Shown one piece after another: positions 24,928 to 32,859 of a DNA stretch of 36,202 nt; the first letter of the stretch is position 1, and every line of letters begins with the position of its first letter. The notes under the pieces are model-generated. The model saw only the letters and a list, made by a program, of their open reading frames with translations, was not told where the DNA came from and made no database searches. A program made the translations under genes and the position numbers. This DNA comes from an uncultured Actinomycetes bacterium (GTDB lineage: Bacteria; Actinomycetota; Actinomycetes; Nanopelagicales; Nanopelagicaceae), in NCBI GenBank assembly GCA_903928745.1, contig CAIYRR010000015.1, positions 1 through 36,202 of the forward strand. Reading direction: 5' to 3'.

Positions 24928-24944
24928 AGGATAGAGGCTAATCT
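24928..24944. promoter_or_regulatory. Back-to-back leaderless -10 elements of the LOG gene and dapD
   Basis: TATCCT on the minus strand (24928-24933) serves the LOG start at 24921, and TAATCT on the plus strand (24939-24944) serves dapD at 24951. Each is followed by six bases and ATG. The predicted transcription starts are only 30 bp apart, so each -35 region falls in the other gene's promoter or coding sequence. Confidence 0.55.
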
Positions 24945-24950
24945 TCTCCT

Positions 24951-25883
24951 ATGTCGCTTTCGCAACCACAAATAGCTTCCGGTCATGGCATTGCAACAAT
25001 TGCCTCCGATGGAAGCGTGCTCGATACCTGGTATCCCGCCCCAGTCTTGGCACCACTTTCACCAGACATTCCCGGTTGGCTGCAAAAACTCGAAGGCGCA
25101 GATGTTGATCGATCTGTTACGCGAACTCTTATTTCTCGAGAAATAAACCTTACCGAACCTCCCAAGGATGTAGCAGATGCTTACTTGCGACTCCATCTGC
25201 TCTCTCATCGATTAGTTGCTCCACATGGACAATCCCTTGATGGCATTTTCGGAATCTTGAACAATGTCGTGTGGACTTCGCATGGTCCTTGTTCACTCGA
25301 TGGTTTTGAAGAAACGCGCGCTCAATTACGCGCGAAATATGGACACGTAGCGGTTTTTGGAGTGGATAAATTCCCTCGAATGGTTGATTACGTTATTCCA
25401 ACTGGAGTTCGAATCGCAGATGCCGATCGCGTTCGACTTGGCGCACATTTAGCGCACGGTACGACCGTCATGCACGAAGGTTTCGTCAATTTCAATGCCG
25501 GAACTCTAGGGACGTCAATGGTTGAAGGCAGAATTTCTGCAGGCGTTGTCGTAGGAGATGGCTCTGATGTTGGCGGTGGTGCTTCAATCATGGGTACGTT
25601 GAGCGGTGGAGGCAAAGAAACTATTTCCGTGGGTAAGAAATGTTTATTAGGCGCCAACTCTGGACTGGGAATTTCTCTCGGTGATAATTGCGTGATTGAA
25701 GCCGGTACCTACATCACGGCTGCTGCAAAAGTTTCTCTTCCCGATGGTGAAATAGTTAAAGCAGGCGAATTAAGTGGCGCAGATAATTTACTATTCCGCC
25801 GTAATTCACAAAGTGGAAATCTTGAAGTTGTTTTGCGAACAGGAACATGGGGCGGACTCAACTCCATCTTGCACGCTAATTAA
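24951..25883 (+). CDS. dapD: Tetrahydrodipicolinate N-succinyltransferase (long actinobacterial form)
   Basis: DapD succinylates tetrahydrodipicolinate in the lysine/diaminopimelate route; DapC in this window would act on the next intermediate. The 310-residue protein has an N-terminal domain and a left-handed beta-helix built from hexapeptide repeats, including RIADADRVRLGAHLAHGTTV, GRISAGVVVGDGSDVGGGAS and GANSGLGISLGDNCVIEAG. GFVNFNAGT lies in the active-site region. This fits the M. tuberculosis Rv1201c type, not the shorter proteobacterial one. The stop overlaps the convergent SpoIID-like gene stop. Confidence 0.93.
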   Translation: MSLSQPQIASGHGIATIASDGSVLDTWYPAPVLAPLSPDIPGWLQKLEGADVDRSVTRTLISREINLTEPPKDVADAYLRLHLLSHRLVAPHGQSLDGIFGILNNVVWTSHGPCSLDGFEETRAQLRAKYGHVAVFGVDKFPRMVDYVIPTGVRIADADRVRLGAHLAHGTTVMHEGFVNFNAGTLGTSMVEGRISAGVVVGDGSDVGGGASIMGTLSGGGKETISVGKKCLLGANSGLGISLGDNCVIEAGTYITAAAKVSLPDGEIVKAGELSGADNLLFRRNSQSGNLEVVLRTGTWGGLNSILHAN

Positions 25884-27217
25884 AGACTGTGAAAAGCCGT
25901 CCGTAATGGCGTTGGTAGCGCTGCCGGTATTGATGGAGACACATTACTGATCACTGCCGTTTCGAAATCAAACCATGTAGATGGCAATTTACTTTTGCTT
26001 CGGAAATTCTCTCCAGATAGAGATGCTTTCTTACCAGCGCTGGATGTGGCCAAAATGTTAGCCACGGTGCCACTTGCATGCCTGCCCGTTATCTCAAGTG
26101 AAACAACATCTGTCAGCCCAAAAGCTGAAGCAACAGTTGCTTGAGTGACTGGGCGAATCCAATTGATGTACTTCGAATTTAAGTTCGTCATGAGGCTCCA
26201 AGGATCTGGAACGCTGACCGCGTAAGGGACGGCGCTTCCCCAGGCATCTACAGCGGATTCAGTTTGGCCACCTGAGGATGAGTAGAAATAGGCCGCAATC
26301 GGTTTGGAATTGTAAAGAATTGCCATTCCGTGTGAACCATCAACACTCGTCGCAGTAACTGCACTCTTCCAAATTGCTCCGAATTTTGCCTCGCTCTCTT
26401 TTGAGAAACCCACGAAATTCTGATCAGCAGTTACCGAGTAAAGATCGCAATCACAGGCAGTCCTAATTTTTCCTGCCTTGCTCAGGGCATAGGTTCGAGA
26501 GGCAATCGCCTGAGCTTGAAGGGCGTCTAGCGGCCAAGAAGAGGGCATCTCGCCTATCCCCCAAAGATATTCATCGTGAAGACGAAGAGAATTCGTTAAT
26601 TCAATTCGATAACCGAGCAAAGCGGATTTCACGAGTTTAATTTGCATCTGTCCGTAACGATATTTCGTCGTCGTGGAACCAAGTTTGACTAAAACAGTTG
26701 AATTAACTCCTGCAAGGTCTCGCGTTCCTGTCCAGCGAACCGTCCACGAAGATCCCGAAGTAAGTGAAGTTACTTTGCCAGATGTATCCGTAATGCTTGG
26801 AATCGCAAGGTTTCCCAGAAGTGAAAATGTGAGCATGGATTTCGATGGGATCACAGCATCAGGGACGGAGGAGATGTTCTCTTTTATCTCCGCATTGAAT
26901 ATCTCGAGGTGACCCAACTTGGTATCGGTCTTTATAGAGAGCGAGGTAAGTAAATGTCCAAGGTTGACCCGAAGAATTTGATCATCTTGCACGGGAGTCA
27001 CTACAACGTCTTTGTAGTAATAATTGAGAATCGCAGTTGCACTATCGCCTTCGAGCGCTTGTCCTCGGGCACCGATCTGGCTCATACCAACGCCGTGTCC
27101 GTAACCCGAACCACGAAATGAAAAGGTATTTGGAATTTCACTTGCATGTGCCGTCGGGAGAAAGAGTGATCCCAAAATCACCAATACAGCGGTGCGCCTA
27201 AAGTTAAATGCCCTCAT
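25880..27217 (-). CDS. SpoIID/LytB-domain secreted protein
   Basis: A 445-residue protein with a cleavable-looking signal peptide (FRRTAVLVILGSLFLPTAHA), then RGSGYGHGVGMSQIGARGQA and the SpoIID core LWGIGEMPSSWPLDALQAQAIASRTYAL, with IAAYFYSSSGGQTES further on. The domain is related to peptidoglycan lytic or amidase-enhancing proteins, so a role in wall remodelling is likely; it does not imply sporulation. I chose the ATG at 27215-27217, within the end of the ABC ATPase gene (14-base overlap); a start at 27238 would add a non-signal-like extension. It is last gene of the exporter cluster. Confidence 0.88.
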   Translation of the reverse strand: MRAFNFRRTAVLVILGSLFLPTAHASEIPNTFSFRGSGYGHGVGMSQIGARGQALEGDSATAILNYYYKDVVVTPVQDDQILRVNLGHLLTSLSIKTDTKLGHLEIFNAEIKENISSVPDAVIPSKSMLTFSLLGNLAIPSITDTSGKVTSLTSGSSWTVRWTGTRDLAGVNSTVLVKLGSTTTKYRYGQMQIKLVKSALLGYRIELTNSLRLHDEYLWGIGEMPSSWPLDALQAQAIASRTYALSKAGKIRTACDCDLYSVTADQNFVGFSKESEAKFGAIWKSAVTATSVDGSHGMAILYNSKPIAAYFYSSSGGQTESAVDAWGSAVPYAVSVPDPWSLMTNLNSKYINWIRPVTQATVASAFGLTDVVSLEITGRHASGTVANILATSSAGKKASLSGENFRSKSKLPSTWFDFETAVISNVSPSIPAALPTPLRTAFHSL

Positions 27218-28004
27218 CAATGGCGGCACTCTTTCCAACCTTCAGAAAAGTTTGATAAGCATCAACAACTGGATTTGGCTCGCCTCGCATCATTAACTTG
27301 CCTTTATCTAGCCAAACAACTTCGTTACACAAATCTCTTACCGTTGTCATGCTGTGACTCACGAGAATCAATGCACGAACATCACTGCGCAATTCCTTAA
27401 TTCTGTTGAGGCTCTTCTCTCTGAAGTGGGCATCACCAGTACTAAGGGCCTCATCAACAATTAAAATATCTGGGCGAACTGTCGCGGCAACAGAAAATCC
27501 AAGTCGGGCATACATTCCTGAGGAATATGTTCGCATCGGTGCATCAATTGCCTCGCCCAATTCGGCGAAATCTGCAATCTCATCAAAGAGCGCTGCAATT
27601 TCTTTTCTGGACATACCTGCAGCAAGGCCTCCGAGTTCGACATTCTCGCGACCAGAAAGAGAAGGACTAAAACCCACGCCAAGAGCCAACAAAGTGCTCA
27701 CTTTTCCATAAACCTCGACCCTGCCTCGTGACGGAGGCAAAATCCCTGAAATGACACGCATCAACGTTGACTTGCCTGCACCATTTGCACCTACTACACC
27801 GAGGACGGAACCGTAGGAAACATCCATCGTGACGTCATCAAGTGCCTGCACAACTCGGGTGTGTTTTGTACCGCGACCAAGCGTTCGCACCCTTGCTTTC
27901 AAGGTTGGTCGGCGATCAATCGTTGTTGTGTAAGTAAGTCCTAATTTCTGAACCGAGATTGCAATCTCGCCAGGTAAATGGTTTGAACTAGAGGCGGACG
28001 GCAA
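27204..28004 (-). CDS. Polysaccharide/teichoic acid ABC exporter, ATPase (Wzt/TagH-like)
   Basis: The ATPase has Walker A VVGANGAGKSTLMR, signature YSSGMYARL, Walker B ILIVDEAL and the switch VSHSMTTV, with the insertion SPSLSGRENVELGG typical of O-antigen/teichoic-acid exporters. I place the start at TTG 28002-28004: GGGAG stands seven bases upstream and the protein then begins just before the conserved IAISVQKLGLTY strand. The longer frame from 28118 would overlap the permease by over 100 bases with an unconserved N-terminus. It is 266 residues and lacks the long C-terminal sugar-binding domain of some Wzt proteins. It overlaps the permease by 17 bases. Confidence 0.88.
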   Translation of the reverse strand: MPSASSSNHLPGEIAISVQKLGLTYTTTIDRRPTLKARVRTLGRGTKHTRVVQALDDVTMDVSYGSVLGVVGANGAGKSTLMRVISGILPPSRGRVEVYGKVSTLLALGVGFSPSLSGRENVELGGLAAGMSRKEIAALFDEIADFAELGEAIDAPMRTYSSGMYARLGFSVAATVRPDILIVDEALSTGDAHFREKSLNRIKELRSDVRALILVSHSMTTVRDLCNEVVWLDKGKLMMRGEPNPVVDAYQTFLKVGKSAAIDEGI

Positions 28005-28821
28005 AATCGCGCTCCCTTGATAAGAAGAAATAAGTTCCAATGATGAAGAACCCAAGAGCCCAACCCAACGAGGCAAACATGTCAGATGCAAGCGGTGGTT
28101 GCGCGTGGACCATCGCACGAGACCAAGAATTTAATAGTGAGAAAAGCGGGTTGAAGTTTTCGATAGTCCGCAACTTATCTTTGAGCGCTGATACTTCATA
28201 CAAGATTGGTGAAAGATAAAGCCAAGTTCTTGTGAAGTACGGCAAGAAACTCGAGATGTCGCGGAAGTAGACATTGATTACTGAAATAAGAATCGCCAAG
28301 CCGAGCGCTAAAATTGTCGTGATCAAAGCGATAGGAAAAGCCCAGAGCATCGCCCAACCAATGGGAAATCCTAAGATCGAACGAATAACCAGGAAAACGA
28401 CAATGGTGGGAAGAAATCGGAAGATTGCAATAACGGTGGCCGAGATGGGCAACATGATCCTTGGAAAAGCGGTATTCAGGATGAGCTTTCCACCACGTGT
28501 GATTGAACCCAATCCACCGCTCATGGTGTTAGAGACAAAGTAGAAAAGGAAAAGGCATCCCGTGAGATGTCCGTAGCGCAGTTTGTCGCTATGTCCGCCG
28601 ATGATCACAATCAAAATGAAATAGACACCTGAAAGAAGCAGTGGATTGAGAACCAACCAGACTTGTCCAAAAACCGAGTCGTAATGCTTTTCACGAAGTT
28701 CAGATCGTGCATATTCAGAAATAAAAGAACGGCGGGCCCACAAAGAACGCCAATATCTGCCCAGAGGTGGGAGTCCTGCCCTAAAGGGCTCAAAAACTTC
28801 CATGGGCTTGGCTTGATTCAC
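27988..28821 (-). CDS. Polysaccharide ABC exporter permease (Wzm/TagG-like)
   Basis: A 277-residue ABC-2 type membrane protein with about six spans. The N-terminal cytoplasmic motif RRSFISEYARSELREKHYDS precedes the first span, and GQVWLVLNPLL and INVYFRDISSFLPYFTRTWLYLSP are family-typical. With the adjacent ATPase it would export a lipid-linked glycan across the membrane. The GTG start is preceded by TAATCT and six bases, so it is probably leaderless and transcribed separately from the upstream glycosyltransferase, 28 bases away. Confidence 0.9.
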   Translation of the reverse strand: MNQAKPMEVFEPFRAGLPPLGRYWRSLWARRSFISEYARSELREKHYDSVFGQVWLVLNPLLLSGVYFILIVIIGGHSDKLRYGHLTGCLFLFYFVSNTMSGGLGSITRGGKLILNTAFPRIMLPISATVIAIFRFLPTIVVFLVIRSILGFPIGWAMLWAFPIALITTILALGLAILISVINVYFRDISSFLPYFTRTWLYLSPILYEVSALKDKLRTIENFNPLFSLLNSWSRAMVHAQPPLASDMFASLGWALGFFIIGTYFFLSRERDFAVRL

Positions 28822-28833
28822 TGAAGCAGATTA
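28822..28833 (-). promoter_or_regulatory. Putative leaderless -10 of the exporter operon
   Basis: TAATCT on the minus strand (28828-28833) is followed by six bases and the permease GTG. It lies in the 28-base gap after the glycosyltransferase stop. Confidence 0.5.
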
Positions 28834-28849
28834 CCGCAAGAGGTTGGTC

Positions 28850-29842
28850 TCACTCGCTTTGCGGCACGAGAGTCCGAGGTGATGTTAAGAATCCAAGTCC
28901 CCAAGACAGGTGCATTGTTAGCAATATGGCGGGCAATCGAACTTTTTCACCGAGCGAACTTCCAATTCCAGCTGCTGCAAAAACGATAAAAGCCAAATAA
29001 ATCGCCGAAGGCAGAAAGAAAATTGGAGCAAACAACACTCCCATGGCAATTGAAGTAACTGTTCCGAGCAAAGCAAATGGTGGAGCTAGGTAACGTAAAT
29101 TCACTGTCCCTGCATATCTCCTAGAAACAACTCGTCTCCAGCGACCGTACTCGAAATATTGTTTTGCCAAAGCTTTAAAAGTTGGTCGAGGTCGATAAAC
29201 GACATGCAATCGAGGATCGAAATAAACAACTCCCCCACTTGAACGTAAGCGATAGTTGAGTTCCCAATCTTGGGCTCGTGTGTAGCGTTCATCAAAGCCG
29301 CCAACTGCTACTAAAGCACTTTTGAGAAAAACTCCAAGGTAGACCGTGTCTACTGATCCAGCGGTTCCACCAGTATGAAAACGAGATGCCCCTACACCCA
29401 ATGGACTGCGCATCGCACCTGCGACTGATTTTTCAAATCCTGTTATTCCCTGCGCATCCATCAAGCCGCCAACATTTACGGCACCTGTGGAATGTAAGAC
29501 TTCTACTGCAACCGAAATGTAACCTTTGGGAATTTCTGAATGCCCATCAACTCGCACAATGATGGGAAATTGTGATTGCGCAATCGCGATATTCAAACCA
29601 GCAGCTGTACGTCCAGTTGGATTTGATACAACAATGATCCGTTGATCTTCTTGCGCAAGTTCTTGAGCGATTTCCAAGGTTCGGTCCTTGGATGGTCCAA
29701 TTGCAAGAATGACCTCGATTTCTCCGAGGAAATCCTGAGAAAGAATCGCTGCGACCGTATGTTCTAGGTATCGCTCTTCATTGAGAACGGGAAGGATTAC
29801 GGATACACCGTTTACTTTCGCCTCGTTGGTCGGAATATGCAC
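28850..29842 (-). CDS. Family 2 glycosyltransferase
   Basis: A 330-residue GT2 enzyme. The N-terminal GT-A domain begins VSVILPVLNEERYLEHTV and has IVRVDGHSEIP as the metal-binding (DGH) motif and FDERYTRAQDWELNYRLRSS as the downstream acidic motif. Two or three hydrophobic segments at the C-terminus (about 250-318) anchor it in the membrane. It resembles succinoglycan- or exopolysaccharide-type transferases. It sits beside the exporter pair and divergent from the LCP ligase, so it likely builds the exported glycan; donor and acceptor are unknown. The start is GTG with a leaderless-type promoter. Confidence 0.88.
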   Translation of the reverse strand: MHIPTNEAKVNGVSVILPVLNEERYLEHTVAAILSQDFLGEIEVILAIGPSKDRTLEIAQELAQEDQRIIVVSNPTGRTAAGLNIAIAQSQFPIIVRVDGHSEIPKGYISVAVEVLHSTGAVNVGGLMDAQGITGFEKSVAGAMRSPLGVGASRFHTGGTAGSVDTVYLGVFLKSALVAVGGFDERYTRAQDWELNYRLRSSGGVVYFDPRLHVVYRPRPTFKALAKQYFEYGRWRRVVSRRYAGTVNLRYLAPPFALLGTVTSIAMGVLFAPIFFLPSAIYLAFIVFAAAGIGSSLGEKVRLPAILLTMHLSWGLGFLTSPRTLVPQSE

Positions 29843-29848
29843 AAGAGA

Positions 29849-29869
29849 ACGCTACCGCCCAAGTAGGCT
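29849..29869. promoter_or_regulatory. Divergent leaderless -10 elements of the GT2 and LCP genes
   Basis: TAGCGT on the minus strand (29849-29854) precedes the GT2 GTG at 29842 by six bases, and TAGGCT on the plus strand (29864-29869) precedes the LCP GTG at 29876 by six bases. The start sites are 34 bp apart with almost no room for separate -35 elements. Confidence 0.55.
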
Positions 29870-29875
29870 CTCCTA

Positions 29876-31003
29876 GTGAAATCAGCAAAGGTGACCCGAG
29901 CCTTAACATCTATCTCAATCGGCGTCGTCCTCTTATCTGCTATCTCATGGCTCGGACTTGGACAAATCACTAGTTCTCTCAAGCGAGTCGACGCATTCTC
30001 TGGACTCAATGACAGACCAGAAAAAGCATCCAGCGCAATCAACTACCTCCTCGTCGGTTCGGATACTCGTGAAGGTATGACTGCAGCAGAGTTGCGTGCA
30101 CTTCGGGTAGGAAGCACGCGCACCGCGGCTGGACAACGTTCTGACACAATTTTATTAGTCCACATCAGCAAAGCTCGAGATAAAGCTGTCATCATTTCGC
30201 TTCCTCGAGACACACTTGTGACTGTTCCTGAACATACAAGTTCAGATGGAAAAACCATTGCCGCAGTTCGTGCCAAATTGAATGCATCCTTTAGTTGGGG
30301 CGGCGCTCCCCTTCTCATCCAAGTGGTCGAAGGCCAAACCGGCTTGCGAATTGATCACTACGTTGAAATTGGATTTGCTGGATTTGCGCGGATGGTTGAC
30401 GCCCTTGGCGGTATCGAAGTGTGTACCAAACGTGCGATCAATGACCCAAAGAGTCACCTCGTCCTTGCAGCGGGTATTCATACATTGGATGGCATCGAGG
30501 CGCTGAAATATGTGCGCACCCGCGATTTCGACGGCATGGGCGATTTAGGCCGAATGCAACGTCAGCAACAGTTCATGAGCTCTGTCTTGAAAAAAGCCAC
30601 GAGTGCTGGAGTACTTCTCAATCCTGTAAAACTCGTTGGTTTCCTTAACGCCGTCATGGCTACTGTAAAGACGGATTCATCATTGAGTTCAAGTGATCTT
30701 GTGACTCTTGCTAAGCAGATGAGAAATTTATCTGCGAGCAAAGTTCGCACACTGACTGTCCCGCTTTCAAATGTCGGTTATTCAGTACCCGGTCTTGGTT
30801 CGACGGTTCTGTGGGATCCAGTATTGGCACCACAACTTTTTCAGAAACTACGAGATGACCTACCCATCGTGACCGAGGTCCTACCTTCTTCATCGGCGAG
30901 CCCGAAAGCAAGTGCAAGTGCAAAATCAACTGCAGCCCCGGTAATTATTGATTCTTTCAAAACGCGAACAGCAGCCGAAAACCCATGCGGAACGCTCAAG
31001 TAG
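29876..31003 (+). CDS. LCP (LytR-CpsA-Psr) family cell-wall glycopolymer ligase
   Basis: A 375-residue protein with one N-terminal membrane helix (SISIGVVLLSAISWLGLG) and an extracytoplasmic LCP domain. Conserved pieces are NYLLVGSDTREGM, RSDTILLVHI, VIISLPRDTLV, VDALGGIEVC and EALKYVRTRDFDGMGDLGRMQRQQ (quoted from its two ends as EALKYVRTRD and MGDLGRMQRQQ), containing the Asp and Arg residues that bind polyprenyl pyrophosphate. LCP proteins attach glycopolymers to peptidoglycan. A Ser/Ala/Lys/Pro-rich tail (about 340-365) follows. The start is GTG with a leaderless promoter. It faces the GT2/exporter genes and is followed by UDP-glucose dehydrogenase, which fits a shared pathway. Confidence 0.92.
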   Translation: MKSAKVTRALTSISIGVVLLSAISWLGLGQITSSLKRVDAFSGLNDRPEKASSAINYLLVGSDTREGMTAAELRALRVGSTRTAAGQRSDTILLVHISKARDKAVIISLPRDTLVTVPEHTSSDGKTIAAVRAKLNASFSWGGAPLLIQVVEGQTGLRIDHYVEIGFAGFARMVDALGGIEVCTKRAINDPKSHLVLAAGIHTLDGIEALKYVRTRDFDGMGDLGRMQRQQQFMSSVLKKATSAGVLLNPVKLVGFLNAVMATVKTDSSLSSSDLVTLAKQMRNLSASKVRTLTVPLSNVGYSVPGLGSTVLWDPVLAPQLFQKLRDDLPIVTEVLPSSSASPKASASAKSTAAPVIIDSFKTRTAAENPCGTLK

Positions 31004-31018
31004 CCAACACTCTGACGC

Positions 31019-31031
31019 TAGACTCCAGGCT
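31019..31031 (+). promoter_or_regulatory. Putative leaderless -10 of ugd
   Basis: TAGACT (31019-31024) lies 16 bases after the LCP stop and is followed by seven bases and the ATG at 31032. It suggests that ugd can be transcribed separately from the LCP gene. Confidence 0.45.
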
Positions 31032-32345
31032 ATGACTCTTGTTTTATCAGTAATAGGAACTGGATATCTTGGAGCAACGCATGCTGCTTGCATGTCATCC
31101 CTTGGATTCAACGTCATCGGCGTTGATACTGATGCCTCCAAAATCGCACTACTTGCGCAAGGTCAGTTACCTTTTTATGAACCAGGTTTAGAAGAACTTC
31201 TACAACAAGAGCTCGCATCAGGACGTTTAACATTTTCAACTGATTTCTCCATGCTTGCCGATGCCGATGTGCATTTTATTTGCGTCGGAACGCCTCAAAA
31301 AGAAAATAGTTTGGCAGCCGATCTCAGCTATGTAGAAGGTTCTCTTGCCGCTCTCGCGCCGCACCTTAAACCCGGTTCCTTGGTTGTAGGAAAATCCACT
31401 GTGCCAGTAGGCACTGCACAAAAACTCACAGATATTCTCGCGAGTTCCGCGCCTCAGGCTGATTTAGCTTGGAATCCGGAATTCTTGCGCGAAGGTTTTG
31501 CCATTGAAGACACGCTTCGACCAAACCGTCTAGTCGTAGGCGTAACCAATGATCGCGCCGAAGAAATTCTTCGTGAAGTGTATGCACCTGTCCTAGAACT
31601 CGGCACACCATGGATTCGAGCCGATTTACCAACGGCCGAACTCGTCAAGGTTGCTGCAAACTCCTTCCTTGCAACGAAAATTTCCTTCATAAATGCGATG
31701 GCAGAAATCTGTGAGGCTGCAGGTGGCGATGTCACAGTATTAGCAAAAGCAATCGGATACGACCCAAGAATTGGAAATCGTTTCTTGCAAGCAGGAATCG
31801 GATTTGGTGGCGGATGTTTGCCGAAAGATATCCGCGCATTTATGGCACGTGCTGAAGAATTAGGCGCAAAGCAAGCACTCGAATTCTTGCGAGAGATCGA
31901 TGCAATTAATTTGCGTGCGCGAACACGTGTAATTGATCTTGTTCGTTCTCTCTTGGCGCAAGATCTCAGCAGTTACACGATTGCCGTTTTGGGTGCGGCA
32001 TTCAAACCGGAAAGTGATGATGTGCGAGATTCGCCTGCACTCGATATCGCAGCGCAACTTCATGCTGCAGGAGCAAAAGTAACTGTGCATGATCCCAAAG
32101 CTATGCACGCCGCAAAGAAAAGATTCCCCGCACTTGGATTTGCCCAAAGCGTTGAGGAATGTCTTGCTGGTGCCGACCTAGTCCTTCATCTCACTGAATG
32201 GCGCGAATATCGTGAACTTGATACCGCCCACTTAAAAACACTTGTTAAGACTCCCATTGTGATTGATGGAAGAAATGCGCTGGATCGAGATACTTGGATA
32301 AAAGGTGGCTGGGACTTCCATGCATTAGGTAGGAAGTCGCTCTAA
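31032..32345 (+). CDS. ugd: UDP-glucose 6-dehydrogenase
   Basis: Ugd oxidises UDP-glucose to UDP-glucuronate, a precursor for acidic polysaccharides. The 437-residue protein has the NAD-binding VIGTGYLGATHAACMSSLG at its start, the catalytic cysteine in GFGGGCLPKD, LKVAANSFLATKISFINAMAE in the form ELVKVAANSF, and the C-terminal UDP-binding domain beginning VLGAAFKPESDDVRDSP. I chose the ATG at 31032 because the protein begins directly with the Rossmann strand; an upstream start at 30948 would overlap the LCP gene. The stop is one base from the convergent purE stop. UDP-N-acetylmannosamine dehydrogenase is less likely. Confidence 0.92.
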   Translation: MTLVLSVIGTGYLGATHAACMSSLGFNVIGVDTDASKIALLAQGQLPFYEPGLEELLQQELASGRLTFSTDFSMLADADVHFICVGTPQKENSLAADLSYVEGSLAALAPHLKPGSLVVGKSTVPVGTAQKLTDILASSAPQADLAWNPEFLREGFAIEDTLRPNRLVVGVTNDRAEEILREVYAPVLELGTPWIRADLPTAELVKVAANSFLATKISFINAMAEICEAAGGDVTVLAKAIGYDPRIGNRFLQAGIGFGGGCLPKDIRAFMARAEELGAKQALEFLREIDAINLRARTRVIDLVRSLLAQDLSSYTIAVLGAAFKPESDDVRDSPALDIAAQLHAAGAKVTVHDPKAMHAAKKRFPALGFAQSVEECLAGADLVLHLTEWREYRELDTAHLKTLVKTPIVIDGRNALDRDTWIKGGWDFHALGRKSL

Positions 32346-32346
32346 C

Positions 32347-32859
32347 TTAAAAACCAGTTTTTTGAGTTCTACGGGCAACAAGATTTTCACCTTTGGCTTT
32401 TGCGTCATCTCGTTGTTTGCTCATCGCTTGGGTTACTTTCTGCGAAATGACTTCATCGGCAACTCCAAGGATGCGTGCTGCAAGTATGCCTGCGTTCTTT
32501 GCGTTTCCGATCCCGACTGTTGCTACAGGTATTCCACCTGGCATCTGAACAATCGATAACAATGAATCCATCCCATCCAATACTTTTAGAGCGATTGGAA
32601 CACCAATTACTGGAAGTGGAGTCAACGCTGCAATAACGCCAGGTAAATGTGCTGCGCCACCCGCGCCCGCGATGATCACATCAAAACCCAAATCTTTTGC
32701 ACTTTTTGCAAATGCAATTGTTTCCTCTGGCATGCGATGAGCAGAAAGAACTTGCGCAGAATAAGTGATTCCGAATTCATCGAGAACTTTCGCTGCGTCT
32801 TCCATGATTGGCCAATCTGAATCTGATCCCATGATGATGGCCACGTGATTCTTACTCAT
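32347..32859 (-). CDS. purE: N5-carboxyaminoimidazole ribonucleotide mutase PurE (class I)
   Basis: PurE interconverts N5-CAIR and CAIR in purine synthesis. The 170-residue protein has [11 protein letters not shown] near its start, [11 protein letters not shown] with the catalytic His41, [20 protein letters not shown], and [20 protein letters not shown]. These are class I (bacterial) features and the active-site motifs look intact. Class I enzymes normally depend on PurK to make N5-CAIR, yet the adjacent PurK-like gene seems to lack catalytic residues. The ATG overlaps the upstream gene by eight bases. The tail after about residue 140 is charged. Confidence 0.95.
   Translation of the reverse strand: MSKNHVAIIMGSDSDWPIMEDAAKVLDEFGITYSAQVLSAHRMPEETIAFAKSAKDLGFDVIIAGAGGAAHLPGVIAALTPLPVIGVPIALKVLDGMDSLLSIVQMPGGIPVATVGIGNAKNAGILAARILGVADEVISQKVTQAMSKQRDDAKAKGENLVARRTQKTGF

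Noticed and set aside
28005-28118. Longer Wzt-like ATPase frame from 28118
   Set aside because: It would overlap the permease by 131 bases with a non-family N-terminus; the TTG at 28004 has a good ribosome site.
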